Source: Kosakonia oryziphila
GTDB lineage: Bacteria > Pseudomonadota > Gammaproteobacteria > Enterobacterales > Enterobacteriaceae
DNA length: 64,000 bases
Direction: 5' to 3'
Assembly: GCF_900094795.1 (NCBI RefSeq)
Contig: NZ_FMBC01000001.1
Span: 186,001 to 250,000, forward strand
Shown: positions 10,010 to 19,051 of the stretch, in pieces
Layout of the letters: each line of letters starts with the position of its first letter
Position numbering within the stretch: the first letter of the stretch is position 1
Made by a program: the position numbers and the translations under genes
The notes under the pieces: model-generated
Database searches by the model: none
Seen by the model: only the letters and a program-made list of their open reading frames with translations
Told to the model about the DNA's origin: nothing

Positions 10010-10036
10010 TAAATATTACGCAGATTTTGCCGATAG
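10010..10036 (+). promoter_or_regulatory. Sigma-28 (FliA)-like promoter
   Basis: TAAATATT (10010-10017), exactly 11 bases, then GCCGATAG (10029-10036). The flagellar sigma-28 consensus is TAAAGTTT-N11-GCCGATAA, so 13 of 16 positions match with the exact spacing. It lies between the lpd terminator and the next gene, about 45 bases before its start. A sigma-70 extended -10 (TGG then TATAAA at 10008-10013) overlaps it. Both readings are inference from sequence. Confidence 0.6.
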
Positions 10037-10080
10037 TAACGACTATAGCCATTCCTGGCGAGATAAGGAGTTCTATCGTC

Positions 10081-11493
10081 ATGATCACCGGACTTAATCT
10101 CTCATCGCTCTCATCAGCAATGGGAGTGGCGTCAACTTCCCTGGCGAGCACCACGGTGCGTACAACTTCCAGTGCCGCCACGTCTGTCGAAACACCCTCT
10201 TCGACAAAAGTGATGTTTGGCAGCCAGACGTCTGATATTGCAGCAGTCTACAGCCTGTCGCCGAAAAAAATCAGCGCGACTTCACCACAAGATTCCGTGA
10301 TGAAGGGGTTATTGCAGGCCGCCGTCGACAGTAACTCATTATCCCCTTTAGGCAGTATTGGCAGCACATTGCTAAACAATCTGAAAGAGAGTCGTACCGA
10401 TGCCACCCACGCCGTTGCCAGCGTCACTGTGGGAGCGGCAGGTCAGCAATCTGCGGTTTCGCTGGATATTGTGACGCAATCGGGGTCTACCTTGCACCTC
10501 AGTATTGCGCAGAAAAATGATGGTGTTGTGGCGGAGCTAAAAACCGACGGCGAAGCACTGAATGACGATGAAGCCGCAGCCGTCGCGAACCTGGGCGCAT
10601 CGCTTGAGAAAGCGCTAAGCGGACTGGGGCAAAATCCGCCGAAAATCGATATTTCCGGGCTAACTAACTTTGACAGCAATGTGTTGAAATCTGTGGATTT
10701 AAAAACGGATGTTCGCGCTGATGATACTTCAGTACAGTCGCTGAATTTCCATGCCAGCACTACCGAACGCTATGTCGCCTATCAGGATAAGGATTTCTCG
10801 CTGAAAGTGAGCAGCGACCTGTCAAATCCAACATTGGCTGGTGACTATGCTCAGCAGCAGGCCACGTTAAGCGCCTACGATACTAAGTTTGATAAGGCTC
10901 GCTCGACCGGGCATGGCGATCGCGATCAGATGGCGGCACTGAAGTCGGTATTCCGCGCGTTAAACACCACCGCCAGCGCTGAGCGTACCGCACTTACGGT
11001 TGGTGCTGATATTCGCGTTGATAACAGCGGGCAGTCGCGACTGAGCGGGTTGAACGATTTCTCGCTGTCGCTGACGCAGAGTGATAAATCGACCAACCCT
11101 GCGCGCGAAGATGAAAAAGATCGTTTCTCTTATGAGGCATCCCAGTCGACGACACAAAACGTGCTCAGCGACGGTTCAAAAAGCGTAAAACAGACCTCGC
11201 GTAGCCACATTAGCGCAGCCTGGCATGAAGCGCTTGATCCCTCGATTCCGCTGGCGCTGAATAAGATGAAGTCGTCACAGAACTACACCTATCATCTGCT
11301 GGAGAATGATGAAGAGAGTTCTACCACGCTGAATTATAACAGCCATGGGATGCTTGCTTCAGTGGGGCACAACGAACAAGTAAACAACCGTGAAACGGTG
11401 AAAAAATATGTGCGCGGCGAGCTGGTGGATCAAACGATCATGCCGGTGCAATATGCGCGTAGTAACGTGCTTTCGCTGCTGAAGTCCGCATAA
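10081..11493 (+). CDS. Unrecognised Ser/Thr-rich protein, possibly flagellar regulon
   Basis: A 470-residue protein I do not recognise, at the place where K-12 has yacH, to which it bears no resemblance. The start is the ATG at 10081 with AAGGAG 10 bases upstream; the frame is open to 9982. There is no Sec signal peptide or membrane helix. The first 45 residues are almost all Ser, Thr, Ala, Gly and Leu (MITGLNLSSLSSAMGV...), like the disordered export signals of flagellar type III substrates. It has no cysteine and a single tryptophan. The middle (about 100-260) alternates short hydrophobic strands with Ser/Thr/Asp. The C-terminus contains RETVKKYVRGELVDQ. A sigma-28-like promoter precedes it and a terminator follows, so it is a single-gene unit. 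A role in motility or secretion is inference only. Confidence 0.85.
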   Translation: MITGLNLSSLSSAMGVASTSLASTTVRTTSSAATSVETPSSTKVMFGSQTSDIAAVYSLSPKKISATSPQDSVMKGLLQAAVDSNSLSPLGSIGSTLLNNLKESRTDATHAVASVTVGAAGQQSAVSLDIVTQSGSTLHLSIAQKNDGVVAELKTDGEALNDDEAAAVANLGASLEKALSGLGQNPPKIDISGLTNFDSNVLKSVDLKTDVRADDTSVQSLNFHASTTERYVAYQDKDFSLKVSSDLSNPTLAGDYAQQQATLSAYDTKFDKARSTGHGDRDQMAALKSVFRALNTTASAERTALTVGADIRVDNSGQSRLSGLNDFSLSLTQSDKSTNPAREDEKDRFSYEASQSTTQNVLSDGSKSVKQTSRSHISAAWHEALDPSIPLALNKMKSSQNYTYHLLENDEESSTTLNYNSHGMLASVGHNEQVNNRETVKKYVRGELVDQTIMPVQYARSNVLSLLKSA

Positions 11494-11505
11494 CCCTGTC
11501 ATAAC

Positions 11506-11530
11506 AAAACGGCTCAGCGGAGCCGTTTTT
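11506..11530 (+). terminator. Terminator of the unrecognised gene
   Basis: AAAACGGCTC-AGCG-GAGCCGTTTTT, 13 bases after the stop codon, is a strong hairpin with a T tract that isolates the gene from acnB. Confidence 0.9.
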
Positions 11531-11635
11531 CATGGTTTTTAGCGTCGATTCTGTTTCGTTAAAACCCTCTGTAGCCTGCATTATTCCGTCCTTAACGATT
11601 CAGCAAGTATTTAATGTTGCTTTTTTGTAAACAGA

Positions 11636-11664
11636 TTAACACCCCCTGAAAATCCTGCTATGCT
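11636..11664 (+). promoter_or_regulatory. acnB promoter
   Basis: TTAACA (11636-11641), a 17-bp spacer and TATGCT (11659-11664) form a good sigma-70 promoter about 100 bases before the acnB start. Confidence 0.7.
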
Positions 11665-11765
11665 GCCCGACGCGGTTCGCGGATTTACCCTACAAACTGC
11701 TGTCTCACAGGAGCGTGAAGAGAAACGCCTGCCGCATTATGACAATGAGAGCGAGGAGAACCGTC

Positions 11766-14363
11766 GTGCTAGAAGAATACCGTAAGCACGTAGCTGAACG
11801 TGCCGCTGAGGGGATTGCGCCAAAACCATTAGATGCAACCCAGATGGCAGGCCTTGTCGAGCTGCTGAAAAGCCCGCCTGCTGGCGAAGAAGAATTCCTG
11901 ATTGATCTGCTGACTAACCGTGTCCCGCCGGGCGTTGATGAAGCCGCTTATGTAAAAGCGGGTTTCCTTGCCGCTGTCGCCAAAGGCGAAGCCACCTCCC
12001 CACTGGTTACCCCTGAAAAAGCCATCGAACTGCTGGGCACCATGCAAGGGGGTTACAACATCCATCCGCTGATTGATGCGCTGGATAACAATAAACTGGC
12101 GCCGATTGCTGCCAAAGCGCTGTCCCATACGCTGCTGATGTTCGATAACTTCTACGATGTGGAAGAGAAAGCCAAAGCAGGCAATGCCTGGGCGAAACAA
12201 GTAATGCAATCCTGGGCCGACGCCGAGTGGTTCCTTAACCGTCCAGCTCTGGCGGAAAAAATTACCGTTACCGTCTTCAAAGTGACGGGCGAAACCAACA
12301 CCGACGATCTCTCTCCGGCACCAGACGCCTGGTCGCGTCCGGATATCCCGCTGCACGCGCTGGCGATGCTGAAAAATGCCCGCGAAGGCATTGAACCGGA
12401 TCAACCAGGTGTTGTTGGCCCGATCAAACAGATCGAGCAACTGGCGAAAAAAGGTTTCCCGCTGGCGTACGTTGGTGACGTCGTGGGTACCGGTTCTTCC
12501 CGTAAATCTGCCACCAACTCCGTACTGTGGTTTATGGGCGACGACATTCCTCATGTGCCGAACAAACGCGGCGGCGGCCTGGTGCTGGGCGGCAAAATCG
12601 CGCCTATCTTCTTCAATACTATGGAAGATGCCGGTGCGCTGCCGATCGAAGTGGATGTCAGCAGACTGAACATGGGCGACGTGATTGACGTTTACCCGTT
12701 CAAAGGTGAAGTGCGCAACCATGAAACCGGTGAACTGCTGGCCAGTTTCGAACTGAAAACCGATGTGCTGATCGATGAAGTACGTGCTGGTGGCCGTATT
12801 CCGCTGATTATTGGCCGTGGCCTGACCACCAAAGCGCGTGAAGCGCTGGGGCTGCCGCACAGCGACGTATTCCGCCAGGCAAAAGATGTGGCAGAAAGTA
12901 ACCGCGGTTACTCGCTGGCGCAGAAAATGGTGGGCCGTGCCTGTGGCGTTGCGGGTGTCCGTCCGGGAGCTTATTGCGAACCGAAAATGACCTCTGTCGG
13001 CTCCCAGGACACCACCGGCCCGATGACCCGTGATGAACTGAAAGATCTGGCGTGCCTGGGCTTCTCTTCCGATCTGGTGATGCAGTCCTTCTGCCATACC
13101 GCTGCGTATCCGAAGCCGGTTGACGTCACTACGCACCATACGCTGCCGGACTTCATTATGAACCGTGGCGGTGTTTCCCTGCGTCCGGGCGATGGCGTGA
13201 TCCACTCCTGGCTTAACCGCATGCTGCTGCCGGATACGGTCGGTACCGGTGGTGACTCCCACACCCGTTTCCCGATCGGCATCTCTTTCCCGGCGGGTTC
13301 CGGCCTGGTAGCGTTTGCCGCCGCGACCGGCGTCATGCCGCTGGATATGCCGGAATCGGTGCTGGTGCGCTTTAAAGGTAAAATGCAGCCGGGCATCACG
13401 CTGCGCGATCTGGTGCATGCTATCCCGCTGTATGCCATCAAACAGGGTCTGCTGACCGTTGAGAAGAAAGGCAAGAAAAACATCTTCTCCGGCCGCATTC
13501 TGGAAATCGAAGGCCTGCCGGATCTGAAAGTCGAGCAGGCGTTTGAGCTTACCGATGCGTCCGCTGAACGTTCCGCTGCTGGTTGTACCATCAAGCTGAA
13601 CAAAGAGCCGATTGTTGAGTACCTGAGCTCCAACATTGTGCTGTTGAAGTGGATGATTGCAGAAGGCTACGGCGACCGTCGTACGCTGGAACGTCGTGTC
13701 CAGGGCATGGAAAAATGGCTGGCAAATCCGCAACTGCTGGAAGCCGATGCTGACGCAGAATATGCGGCGGTGATTGACATCGATCTGGCGGAAATCAAAG
13801 AGCCGATCCTCTGTGCGCCGAACGATCCGGATGATGCGCGTCTGCTGTCTGACGTGCAGGGTGCCAGCATTGATGAAGTGTTCATCGGTTCCTGCATGAC
13901 CAACATCGGACACTTCCGTGCCGCCGGTAAGCTGCTGGACAGCCATAAAGGTCAGTTGCCGACCCGGCTGTGGGTGGCACCGCCAACCCGTATGGATGCT
14001 GCGCAACTGACGGAAGAGGGCTACTACAGCGTGTTCGGTAAGAGCGGCGCGCGTATCGAGATCCCGGGTTGTTCCCTGTGCATGGGTAACCAGGCGCGTG
14101 TGGCCGATGGCGCAACGGTGGTTTCGACCTCGACGCGTAACTTCCCGAACCGTTTAGGTACCGGTGCAAATGTCTACCTGGCCTCTGCGGAACTGGCTGC
14201 GGTTGCAGCGTTGATTGGTAAACTGCCGACGCCGGAAGAGTACCAGACCTATATTGCTCAGGTTGATAAGACGGCGGTGGATACCTATCGTTATCTGAAC
14301 TTCGACAAGCTTAATCAGTACACCGAAAAAGCCGACGGTGTGATTTTCCAGACTGCCGTCTGA
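11766..14363 (+). CDS. acnB: Aconitate hydratase B / 2-methylisocitrate dehydratase
   Basis: Main TCA-cycle aconitase, interconverting citrate and isocitrate. Its apo form binds mRNA. The start is the GTG at 11766 (LEEYRKHV), with GAGGAG upstream, giving 865 residues as in K-12; the frame is open to 11715. An N-terminal HEAT-like domain is followed by the swivel domain ([15 protein letters not shown]). The [4Fe-4S] ligands are C710 (GSCMTN), C769 and C772 (GCSLCMGNQ). It is monocistronic, with its own promoter and terminator. Confidence 0.98.
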   Translation: MLEEYRKHVAERAAEGIAPKPLDATQMAGLVELLKSPPAGEEEFLIDLLTNRVPPGVDEAAYVKAGFLAAVAKGEATSPLVTPEKAIELLGTMQGGYNIHPLIDALDNNKLAPIAAKALSHTLLMFDNFYDVEEKAKAGNAWAKQVMQSWADAEWFLNRPALAEKITVTVFKVTGETNTDDLSPAPDAWSRPDIPLHALAMLKNAREGIEPDQPGVVGPIKQIEQLAKKGFPLAYVGDVVGTGSSRKSATNSVLWFMGDDIPHVPNKRGGGLVLGGKIAPIFFNTMEDAGALPIEVDVSRLNMGDVIDVYPFKGEVRNHETGELLASFELKTDVLIDEVRAGGRIPLIIGRGLTTKAREALGLPHSDVFRQAKDVAESNRGYSLAQKMVGRACGVAGVRPGAYCEPKMTSVGSQDTTGPMTRDELKDLACLGFSSDLVMQSFCHTAAYPKPVDVTTHHTLPDFIMNRGGVSLRPGDGVIHSWLNRMLLPDTVGTGGDSHTRFPIGISFPAGSGLVAFAAATGVMPLDMPESVLVRFKGKMQPGITLRDLVHAIPLYAIKQGLLTVEKKGKKNIFSGRILEIEGLPDLKVEQAFELTDASAERSAAGCTIKLNKEPIVEYLSSNIVLLKWMIAEGYGDRRTLERRVQGMEKWLANPQLLEADADAEYAAVIDIDLAEIKEPILCAPNDPDDARLLSDVQGASIDEVFIGSCMTNIGHFRAAGKLLDSHKGQLPTRLWVAPPTRMDAAQLTEEGYYSVFGKSGARIEIPGCSLCMGNQARVADGATVVSTSTRNFPNRLGTGANVYLASAELAAVAALIGKLPTPEEYQTYIAQVDKTAVDTYRYLNFDKLNQYTEKADGVIFQTAV

Positions 14364-14679
14364 GTGACAAGCCACCCTTTGGGGTGGCTTTTACTCCCCG
14401 CCTCACTGCGCAAATAAGTTTCATTTAAGCGCAGAAAAAGTTTCTCAAACCTTGCCATTTTCATAAAAAAACCAGGCTGCTTACGTGCCGCATTAACCGG
14501 GCGCGGGGACGATGTTTGCCCGTCTCAAACCGATTGGCCATCGGGTGTCGGCCCGACGAGCGATTTCTGCGCAGACAGCCGGATATTTTGCAACGCTTCA
14601 GGTCGCTACGCTGTTTTTCTTGTATTGTGCTGCGATAATTACTGCATAGGCGGTTTCAGGCCTGCAAGAGGAAGCAACT
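14364..14679. other. acnB-yacL intergenic region
   Basis: This 316-base gap starts with the acnB terminator (14369-14393: AAGCCACCC-TTTG-GGGTGGC plus T run). The remainder has no gene I can support. GATAAT at 14634-14639 could be the yacL -10 box, but no convincing -35 is visible. Confidence 0.6.
14369..14393 (+). terminator. acnB terminator
   Basis: AAGCCACCC-TTTG-GGGTGGCTTTT is a 9-bp stem with a T tract, 5 bases after the acnB stop. Confidence 0.93.
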
Positions 14680-15042
14680 ATGGATTACGAATTTCTGCGC
14701 GATGTCACCGGAACCATTAAGGTGCGCATGTCGATGGGGCATGAGGCAGTTGGGCATTGGTTCAATGAAGAAGTGAAAGAGAACCTGGCTCTGCTGGACG
14801 AAGTTGAGCAGGCGGCAAAAACGGTAAAAGGCAGCGAGCGATCCTGGCAGCGTGCCGGGCATGAATACACGCTGTGGCTGGATGGCGAAGAAGTGATGGT
14901 GCGTGCCAACCAACTGGAGTTTTCCGGCGATGAGATAGAAGAGGGAATGAGCTACTACGATGAAGAGAGTCTCTCACTGTGCGGCGTGGAAGACTTTTTG
15001 CAGGTGGTCGCAGCCTATCGTCAGTTTCTGAAACAACGCTAA
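14680..15042 (+). CDS. yacL: YacL, UPF0231 family protein
   Basis: A small soluble protein of 120 residues, the K-12 length, rich in acidic residues ([18 protein letters not shown]). Its function is unknown. AGAGGAAG precedes the ATG. It is convergent with speD and separated from it by a short hairpin. Confidence 0.93.
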   Translation: MDYEFLRDVTGTIKVRMSMGHEAVGHWFNEEVKENLALLDEVEQAAKTVKGSERSWQRAGHEYTLWLDGEEVMVRANQLEFSGDEIEEGMSYYDEESLSLCGVEDFLQVVAAYRQFLKQR

Positions 15043-15044
15043 CC

Positions 15045-15062
15045 GGGAGCCTCCTTGCTCCC
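15045..15062. terminator. Hairpin between yacL and speD
   Basis: GGGAGC-CTCCTT-GCTCCC lies between two convergent genes and could stop transcription from both sides. There is no clear T tract. Confidence 0.5.
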
Positions 15063-15070
15063 TTCGCGCG

Positions 15071-15865
15071 TTACACGGCCGGGATATTTCGGCCATAGTA
15101 GATCTCGCGCATCTCTTTCCAAAGTGCTTCGGTGATCTCTTTGCGCTCTTCGGGTGTCAGATCTTCCGGCCTGGTATGGAACATATAGTGCTTCAGGTCG
15201 AACTCCTTCAGCAACATTTTGGTATGGAAGATGTTTTCCTGATAAACGTTAACGTCCACCATGTCATACAGAGATTTTATGTCATCAGACATAAAGTTCT
15301 GAATCGAATTAATCTCGTGATCGATAAAGTGCTTCATACCGTTAACGTCACGCGTAAACCCGCGAACGCGATAATCGACGGTAACAATATCGGACTCAAG
15401 CTGGTGGATCAGGTAATTCAGCGCTTTCAGCGGTGAAATCACGCCGCAAGTAGACACTTCTATGTCGGCGCGGAACGTACACAAGCCGCCTTCCGGGTGG
15501 CTTTCCGGGTAGGTATGTACGCAGATGTGGCTCTTATCCAGATGCGCCACCACTGCTTCCGGCAGCGGACCGGGGTGCTCTGTTTTGTCTATCGACTGCG
15601 GATCGACCGGTTCTTCGCTCACCAGTATGGTGACACTTGCGCCCTGCGGTTCGTAATCCTGACGGGCAATATTCAGAATATTGGCACCGATAATGTTACA
15701 GGTTTCCGTCAGGATCTCGGTCAAACGATTGGCATTATAGAGTTCATCAATGTAAGCAATATAGCCGTCACGCTCTTCTGTGGTTTTGGCGTAGCAGATG
15801 TCGTAGATACAAAAACTCAGGCTTTTGGTCAGGTTGTTAAAGCCATGTAGTTTAAGCTTTTTCAA
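15071..15865 (-). CDS. speD: S-adenosylmethionine decarboxylase proenzyme
   Basis: Pyruvoyl enzyme supplying decarboxylated AdoMet for spermidine synthesis. At 264 residues it is the K-12 length. The proenzyme self-cleaves between K111 and S112 (LDKSHICVH), and S112 becomes the pyruvoyl group. C140 ([10 protein letters not shown]) is the conserved catalytic cysteine. It lies 20 bases after speE in the same transcription unit, so both steps of spermidine formation are coupled. Confidence 0.97.
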   Translation of the reverse strand: MKKLKLHGFNNLTKSLSFCIYDICYAKTTEERDGYIAYIDELYNANRLTEILTETCNIIGANILNIARQDYEPQGASVTILVSEEPVDPQSIDKTEHPGPLPEAVVAHLDKSHICVHTYPESHPEGGLCTFRADIEVSTCGVISPLKALNYLIHQLESDIVTVDYRVRGFTRDVNGMKHFIDHEINSIQNFMSDDIKSLYDMVDVNVYQENIFHTKMLLKEFDLKHYMFHTRPEDLTPEERKEITEALWKEMREIYYGRNIPAV

Positions 15866-15885
15866 TTTTTATCACCCCCTTAGAG

Positions 15886-16746
15886 TCACTGTGCAGACAG
15901 CGCGTCTTGCAGATATTGTGGCAGAGCGAATGCTGCGGTATGAATCGCCGGATTGTAGTAACGGCAGGTGAGTGCGGCATTGTGGAAACGGGCGGCGATG
16001 ATCTCGGTTGAAAGATGGCGCAATACCTCGTTATCCGTGGCCCAGGCGAAGGTCATAATACCGCCGTAATAGGTCGGTACTGCGGCCTGGTAGAAGCTGA
16101 CGTCGCTAAAATAGTGGCGCAGCTTGCGGTGGCTACCGACGGCTTCGTCCTGTTGCAGGAAGCTGACGCCATTTTGCGCGACAAAGATCCCGCCAGCATT
16201 CAGACAGCGTTTGCAGCCTGCGTAGAACGCTGAAGTAAACAGACTCTCGCCGGGACCAATAGGATCGGTACAGTCAGAAATGATCACGTCGAACGTCTTG
16301 TCGGTCTGATTAACAAAATTGACGCCGTCATCGATCACTAACTGGAAACGCGGATCATCATACGCGCCCGCGTTGTGCTTCGGCAGATACTGGCGACAGA
16401 AAGAGACGACGCCCGCGTCGATTTCCACCATGGTGATGGTTTCGATGTTTTTGTGGCGGGTCACTTCACGCAACATTGCGCCGTCGCCGCCGCCGATGAT
16501 CAGCACATGTTTTGCGTGGCCGTGCGCCAGCAGAGGAACATGGGTCATCATTTCGTGGTAGATAAATTCGTCGCGTTCAGTGGTTTGCACCACACCATCC
16601 AGTGCCATTACGCGGCCAAAGGCGGCGTTCTCGAAAATGATCAGATCCTGATGATCGGTCTTTTCGTGATAAAGCACCTTATCCACGGCGAAGTACTGAC
16701 CAAAATGGTCATGCAGCGTCTCTTGCCACATCGTTTTGTCGGCCAT
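15886..16746 (-). CDS. speE: Spermidine synthase (putrescine aminopropyltransferase)
   Basis: Transfers the aminopropyl group from decarboxylated AdoMet, the SpeD product, to putrescine. The Rossmann-type motif [12 protein letters not shown] and the catalytic region [13 protein letters not shown] are present. The start is the ATG at 16746 (MADKTMWQ), preceded by AAAGGAG. A frame extension to 16767 is rejected because it runs through the ribosome-binding site. The protein has 286 residues, close to the 288 of K-12. It is the first gene of speE-speD. Confidence 0.97.
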   Translation of the reverse strand: MADKTMWQETLHDHFGQYFAVDKVLYHEKTDHQDLIIFENAAFGRVMALDGVVQTTERDEFIYHEMMTHVPLLAHGHAKHVLIIGGGDGAMLREVTRHKNIETITMVEIDAGVVSFCRQYLPKHNAGAYDDPRFQLVIDDGVNFVNQTDKTFDVIISDCTDPIGPGESLFTSAFYAGCKRCLNAGGIFVAQNGVSFLQQDEAVGSHRKLRHYFSDVSFYQAAVPTYYGGIMTFAWATDNEVLRHLSTEIIAARFHNAALTCRYYNPAIHTAAFALPQYLQDALSAQ

Positions 16747-16840
16747 TGGTTGCTCCTTTGTTAACACCCGCGAAACGGGGGCAACATAATAGCTAACTCT
16801 GCTCGTGGTTGCACGGTCAGAGTTTAACCATGTCGACAGC

Positions 16841-17188
16841 TTACTTCACGTAGGCGAGCAGGCTTAAGGAGTCGCGGGCCAGCGCTTTGCATTTTTTGGC
16901 GGTGGGAATGTCAATACCGCTCAAATCGCGGTAGCTATCTTCGCCAAGCGACTTCATATCCCATGCATCGTAGTTGCTGAGATCCCACTGGTTTTGCTGA
17001 GCGAAAAATACCAGCGCACGGCGGATCTGCCCGTTGGGTAAGTTGTTATAACCACAGTCATTTTTCAGAAAGACAAACACTGCCGTGAGATCGGCCATGT
17101 CCTCGGCTTCGGATTCGCTTAGCGCATAACTGTTCACGGAGACAGCCAGCAGGCTGCCAAGGAGTATTGTTCTGAAAAACGTCTTCAT
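16841..17188 (-). CDS. yacC: YacC, PulS/OutS-like exported protein
   Basis: A 115-residue protein with a clear N-terminal signal peptide ([22 protein letters not shown]) and a mature part resembling the PulS/OutS pilotin family, which assists type II secretin targeting. Two cysteines remain in the mature part (NDCGY and KKCKA) and could form a disulfide. The signal lacks a lipobox, unlike true lipoprotein pilotins. The start at 17188 is chosen because the signal peptide begins there; the frame is open to 17428. Function is unproven. It is divergent from cueO. Confidence 0.9.
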   Translation of the reverse strand: MKTFFRTILLGSLLAVSVNSYALSESEAEDMADLTAVFVFLKNDCGYNNLPNGQIRRALVFFAQQNQWDLSNYDAWDMKSLGEDSYRDLSGIDIPTAKKCKALARDSLSLLAYVK

Positions 17189-17264
17189 TATTTCTACCAC
17201 GGTGTAACGGAATTTAAACGTTAGCACAGTCCGCATAAGGCGACGATATTTATTATCTCTTTTC

Positions 17265-17295
17265 TTGACCTTCCGGCAGGGGAAAGGTTTATGCT
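17265..17295 (+). promoter_or_regulatory. CueR-controlled cueO promoter
   Basis: TTGACC (17265-17270) and TATGCT (17290-17295) are separated by 19 bases, the over-long spacer typical of MerR-family targets. Within it is the inverted repeat ACCTTCC (17268-17274) and GGAAAGGT (17281-17288), matching the CueR operator. Copper-bound CueR would twist the spacer and activate transcription. Confidence 0.85.
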
Positions 17296-17328
17296 CAAAA
17301 TATCGTCTGCAACAGATAAGGAAATGCC

Positions 17329-18915
17329 ATGCAACGCCGAGATTTTTTGAAATATTCCGCCACGCTGGGCGTGCTAAGCGCACTACCGTTGTGGAGCCGC
17401 CCGCTGTTTGCCGCAGAACGTCCAGCATTGCCTATACCCCCCTTGCTCAGTCCCGATGCGCAAGGGCGTATCGCGCTGACGGTGCAATCAGGAGAAACGC
17501 TGTTTGGCACCAACAAAGCCACCACCTGGGGGTACAACGGCGCACTGTTAGGGCCAGCGTTGCAATTGCGTCAGGGGCAACAGGTGACGGTTGATATTAG
17601 TAACACCCTCGCAGAAGAGACGACCGTGCACTGGCACGGGTTGATAGTGCCTGGCGATATTGACGGTGGGCCTCAGGGAGTCATCAAAGCTGGAGGTCGT
17701 CGTTCTGTTACTTTTACACCCACGCAGCAGGCCGCGACCTGCTGGTTCCATCCGCATCAGCATGGCAAAACTGGCCATCAGGTCGCAATGGGGCTGGCGG
17801 GGCTGGTGCTAATAGAAGATGACGCTATTCGCCAGTTGCGGCTACCGACGCAGTGGGGCATTGATGATGTACCGGTCATTGTGCAGGACAAGAAGTTTAC
17901 CACGCAGGGGCAGATCGATTATCAGTTAGATGTGATGAGTGCCGCAGTCGGCTGGTTCGGCGATACGCTGCTAACCAATGGTGCTATCAACCCACAACAT
18001 GCCGCTCCGCGCGGCTGGCTGCGTCTGCGCTTGCTGAATGGGTGTAACGCGTGCTCGCTGAACTTCTCGACCAGTGATAAGCGCCCGTTGTATGTAGTGG
18101 CGAGCGATGGCGGTTTATTAAGTGAACCGGTTAAAGTGAGCGAACTGCCAATGTTAATGGGTGAGCGTTTTGAAGTGCTGGTGGATACGCGCGATGGTAA
18201 ACCCTTTGATATTGTGACGCTGCCGGTGCAGCAGATGGGGATGACGGTCGTACCGTTCGATAAACCGCAGCCGGTATTACATATTCAACCGCTACAGATT
18301 ACCGCTTCTGGTACTTTGCCGGATTCACTGGTCTCAGTGCCGGGTTTACCTGCGCTGACAGGCTTAACGCAGCGGACGTTGCAGTTATCGATGGATCCGA
18401 TGCTCGACATGATGGGCATGCAGGCGCTGCAGAAGAGATATGGCGATAGCGCGATGGCCGGGATGATGATGGGGAGCGGGCAAATGGGACATGGTCAGAT
18501 GATGAACATGGATCATGGGAAGATGATGAATATGGACCATGGTCAGATGAATCACGGCTCGCAGGAGTTTGATTTCCACAGTGCCAACCGCATCAACGGT
18601 AAGGCTTTCGATATGAATACGCCCGCTTTCGCGGCAAAAAAAGGGGAGGATGAGCGCTGGGTGATTTCCGGCGTGGGCGACATGATGTTGCATCCCTTCC
18701 ATATTCACGGCACTCAGTTCCGTATTTTATCGGAGAACGGCAAACCACCGGTCGCACATCGTGCAGGCTGGAAAGACACCGTTAATGTCTATGGCGCGCG
18801 CAGTGAAGTGTTAGTCCGTTTTCAGCATGATGCACCGAAAGAGCATGCTTATATGGCGCACTGCCATCTGCTGGAGCATGAAGATACCGGCATGATGTTA
18901 GGGTTTACGGTGTAA
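17329..18915 (+). CDS. cueO: Multicopper oxidase CueO (cuprous oxidase)
   Basis: Periplasmic copper-detoxifying oxidase that converts Cu(I) to Cu(II). The Tat signal has the twin arginines in [10 protein letters not shown]. Copper ligands are visible in [21 protein letters not shown] and the C-terminal [12 protein letters not shown] (T1 site and trinuclear cluster). A Met/His-rich insert at about residues 378-411 covers the T1 site and binds Cu(I). It is longer than in K-12 and contains a repeated NMDHG unit. The protein has 528 residues against 516 in K-12 and clear sequence divergence. It is regulated by the CueR promoter upstream. Confidence 0.97.
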   Translation: MQRRDFLKYSATLGVLSALPLWSRPLFAAERPALPIPPLLSPDAQGRIALTVQSGETLFGTNKATTWGYNGALLGPALQLRQGQQVTVDISNTLAEETTVHWHGLIVPGDIDGGPQGVIKAGGRRSVTFTPTQQAATCWFHPHQHGKTGHQVAMGLAGLVLIEDDAIRQLRLPTQWGIDDVPVIVQDKKFTTQGQIDYQLDVMSAAVGWFGDTLLTNGAINPQHAAPRGWLRLRLLNGCNACSLNFSTSDKRPLYVVASDGGLLSEPVKVSELPMLMGERFEVLVDTRDGKPFDIVTLPVQQMGMTVVPFDKPQPVLHIQPLQITASGTLPDSLVSVPGLPALTGLTQRTLQLSMDPMLDMMGMQALQKRYGDSAMAGMMMGSGQMGHGQMMNMDHGKMMNMDHGQMNHGSQEFDFHSANRINGKAFDMNTPAFAAKKGEDERWVISGVGDMMLHPFHIHGTQFRILSENGKPPVAHRAGWKDTVNVYGARSEVLVRFQHDAPKEHAYMAHCHLLEHEDTGMMLGFTV

Positions 18916-18945
18916 AAATCCATACCTTCAAACATCCGATCTGTC

Positions 18946-19044
18946 GGCCAGATAAGCGGCAGCGCCATCAAGCAAAAAGCCCGGAAGCTTATAGCTTACC
19001 GGGCTTCTACAATCAGCATGCCGGATGCGTAATCTCATCCGGCA
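18946..19044. repeat. REP/BIME-like repeats between cueO and gcd
   Basis: A REP-like piece (GGCCAGATAAGCGGCAGCGC, 18946-18965, extending to 18969) and a palindromic REP-like hairpin (TGCCGGATG ... CATCCGGCA, 19019-19044) flank a terminator. This is a typical short BIME between two convergent genes. Confidence 0.7.
18977..19006. terminator. Bidirectional terminator cueO/gcd
   Basis: AAGCCCGG-(n)-CCGGGCTT with an inner AAGCT/AGCTT pairing forms a long hairpin. On the minus strand it is followed by TTTTTG, so it mainly serves gcd. Confidence 0.8.
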
Positions 19045-19051
19045 TTTTCAC

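Noticed and set aside
11829-14006. 725-codon open frame antisense to acnB
   Set aside because: It is a shadow of the strongly biased acnB codons (mirror frame), with composition rich in His, Arg, Gln and Phe, no ribosome-binding site and no recognisable domain.
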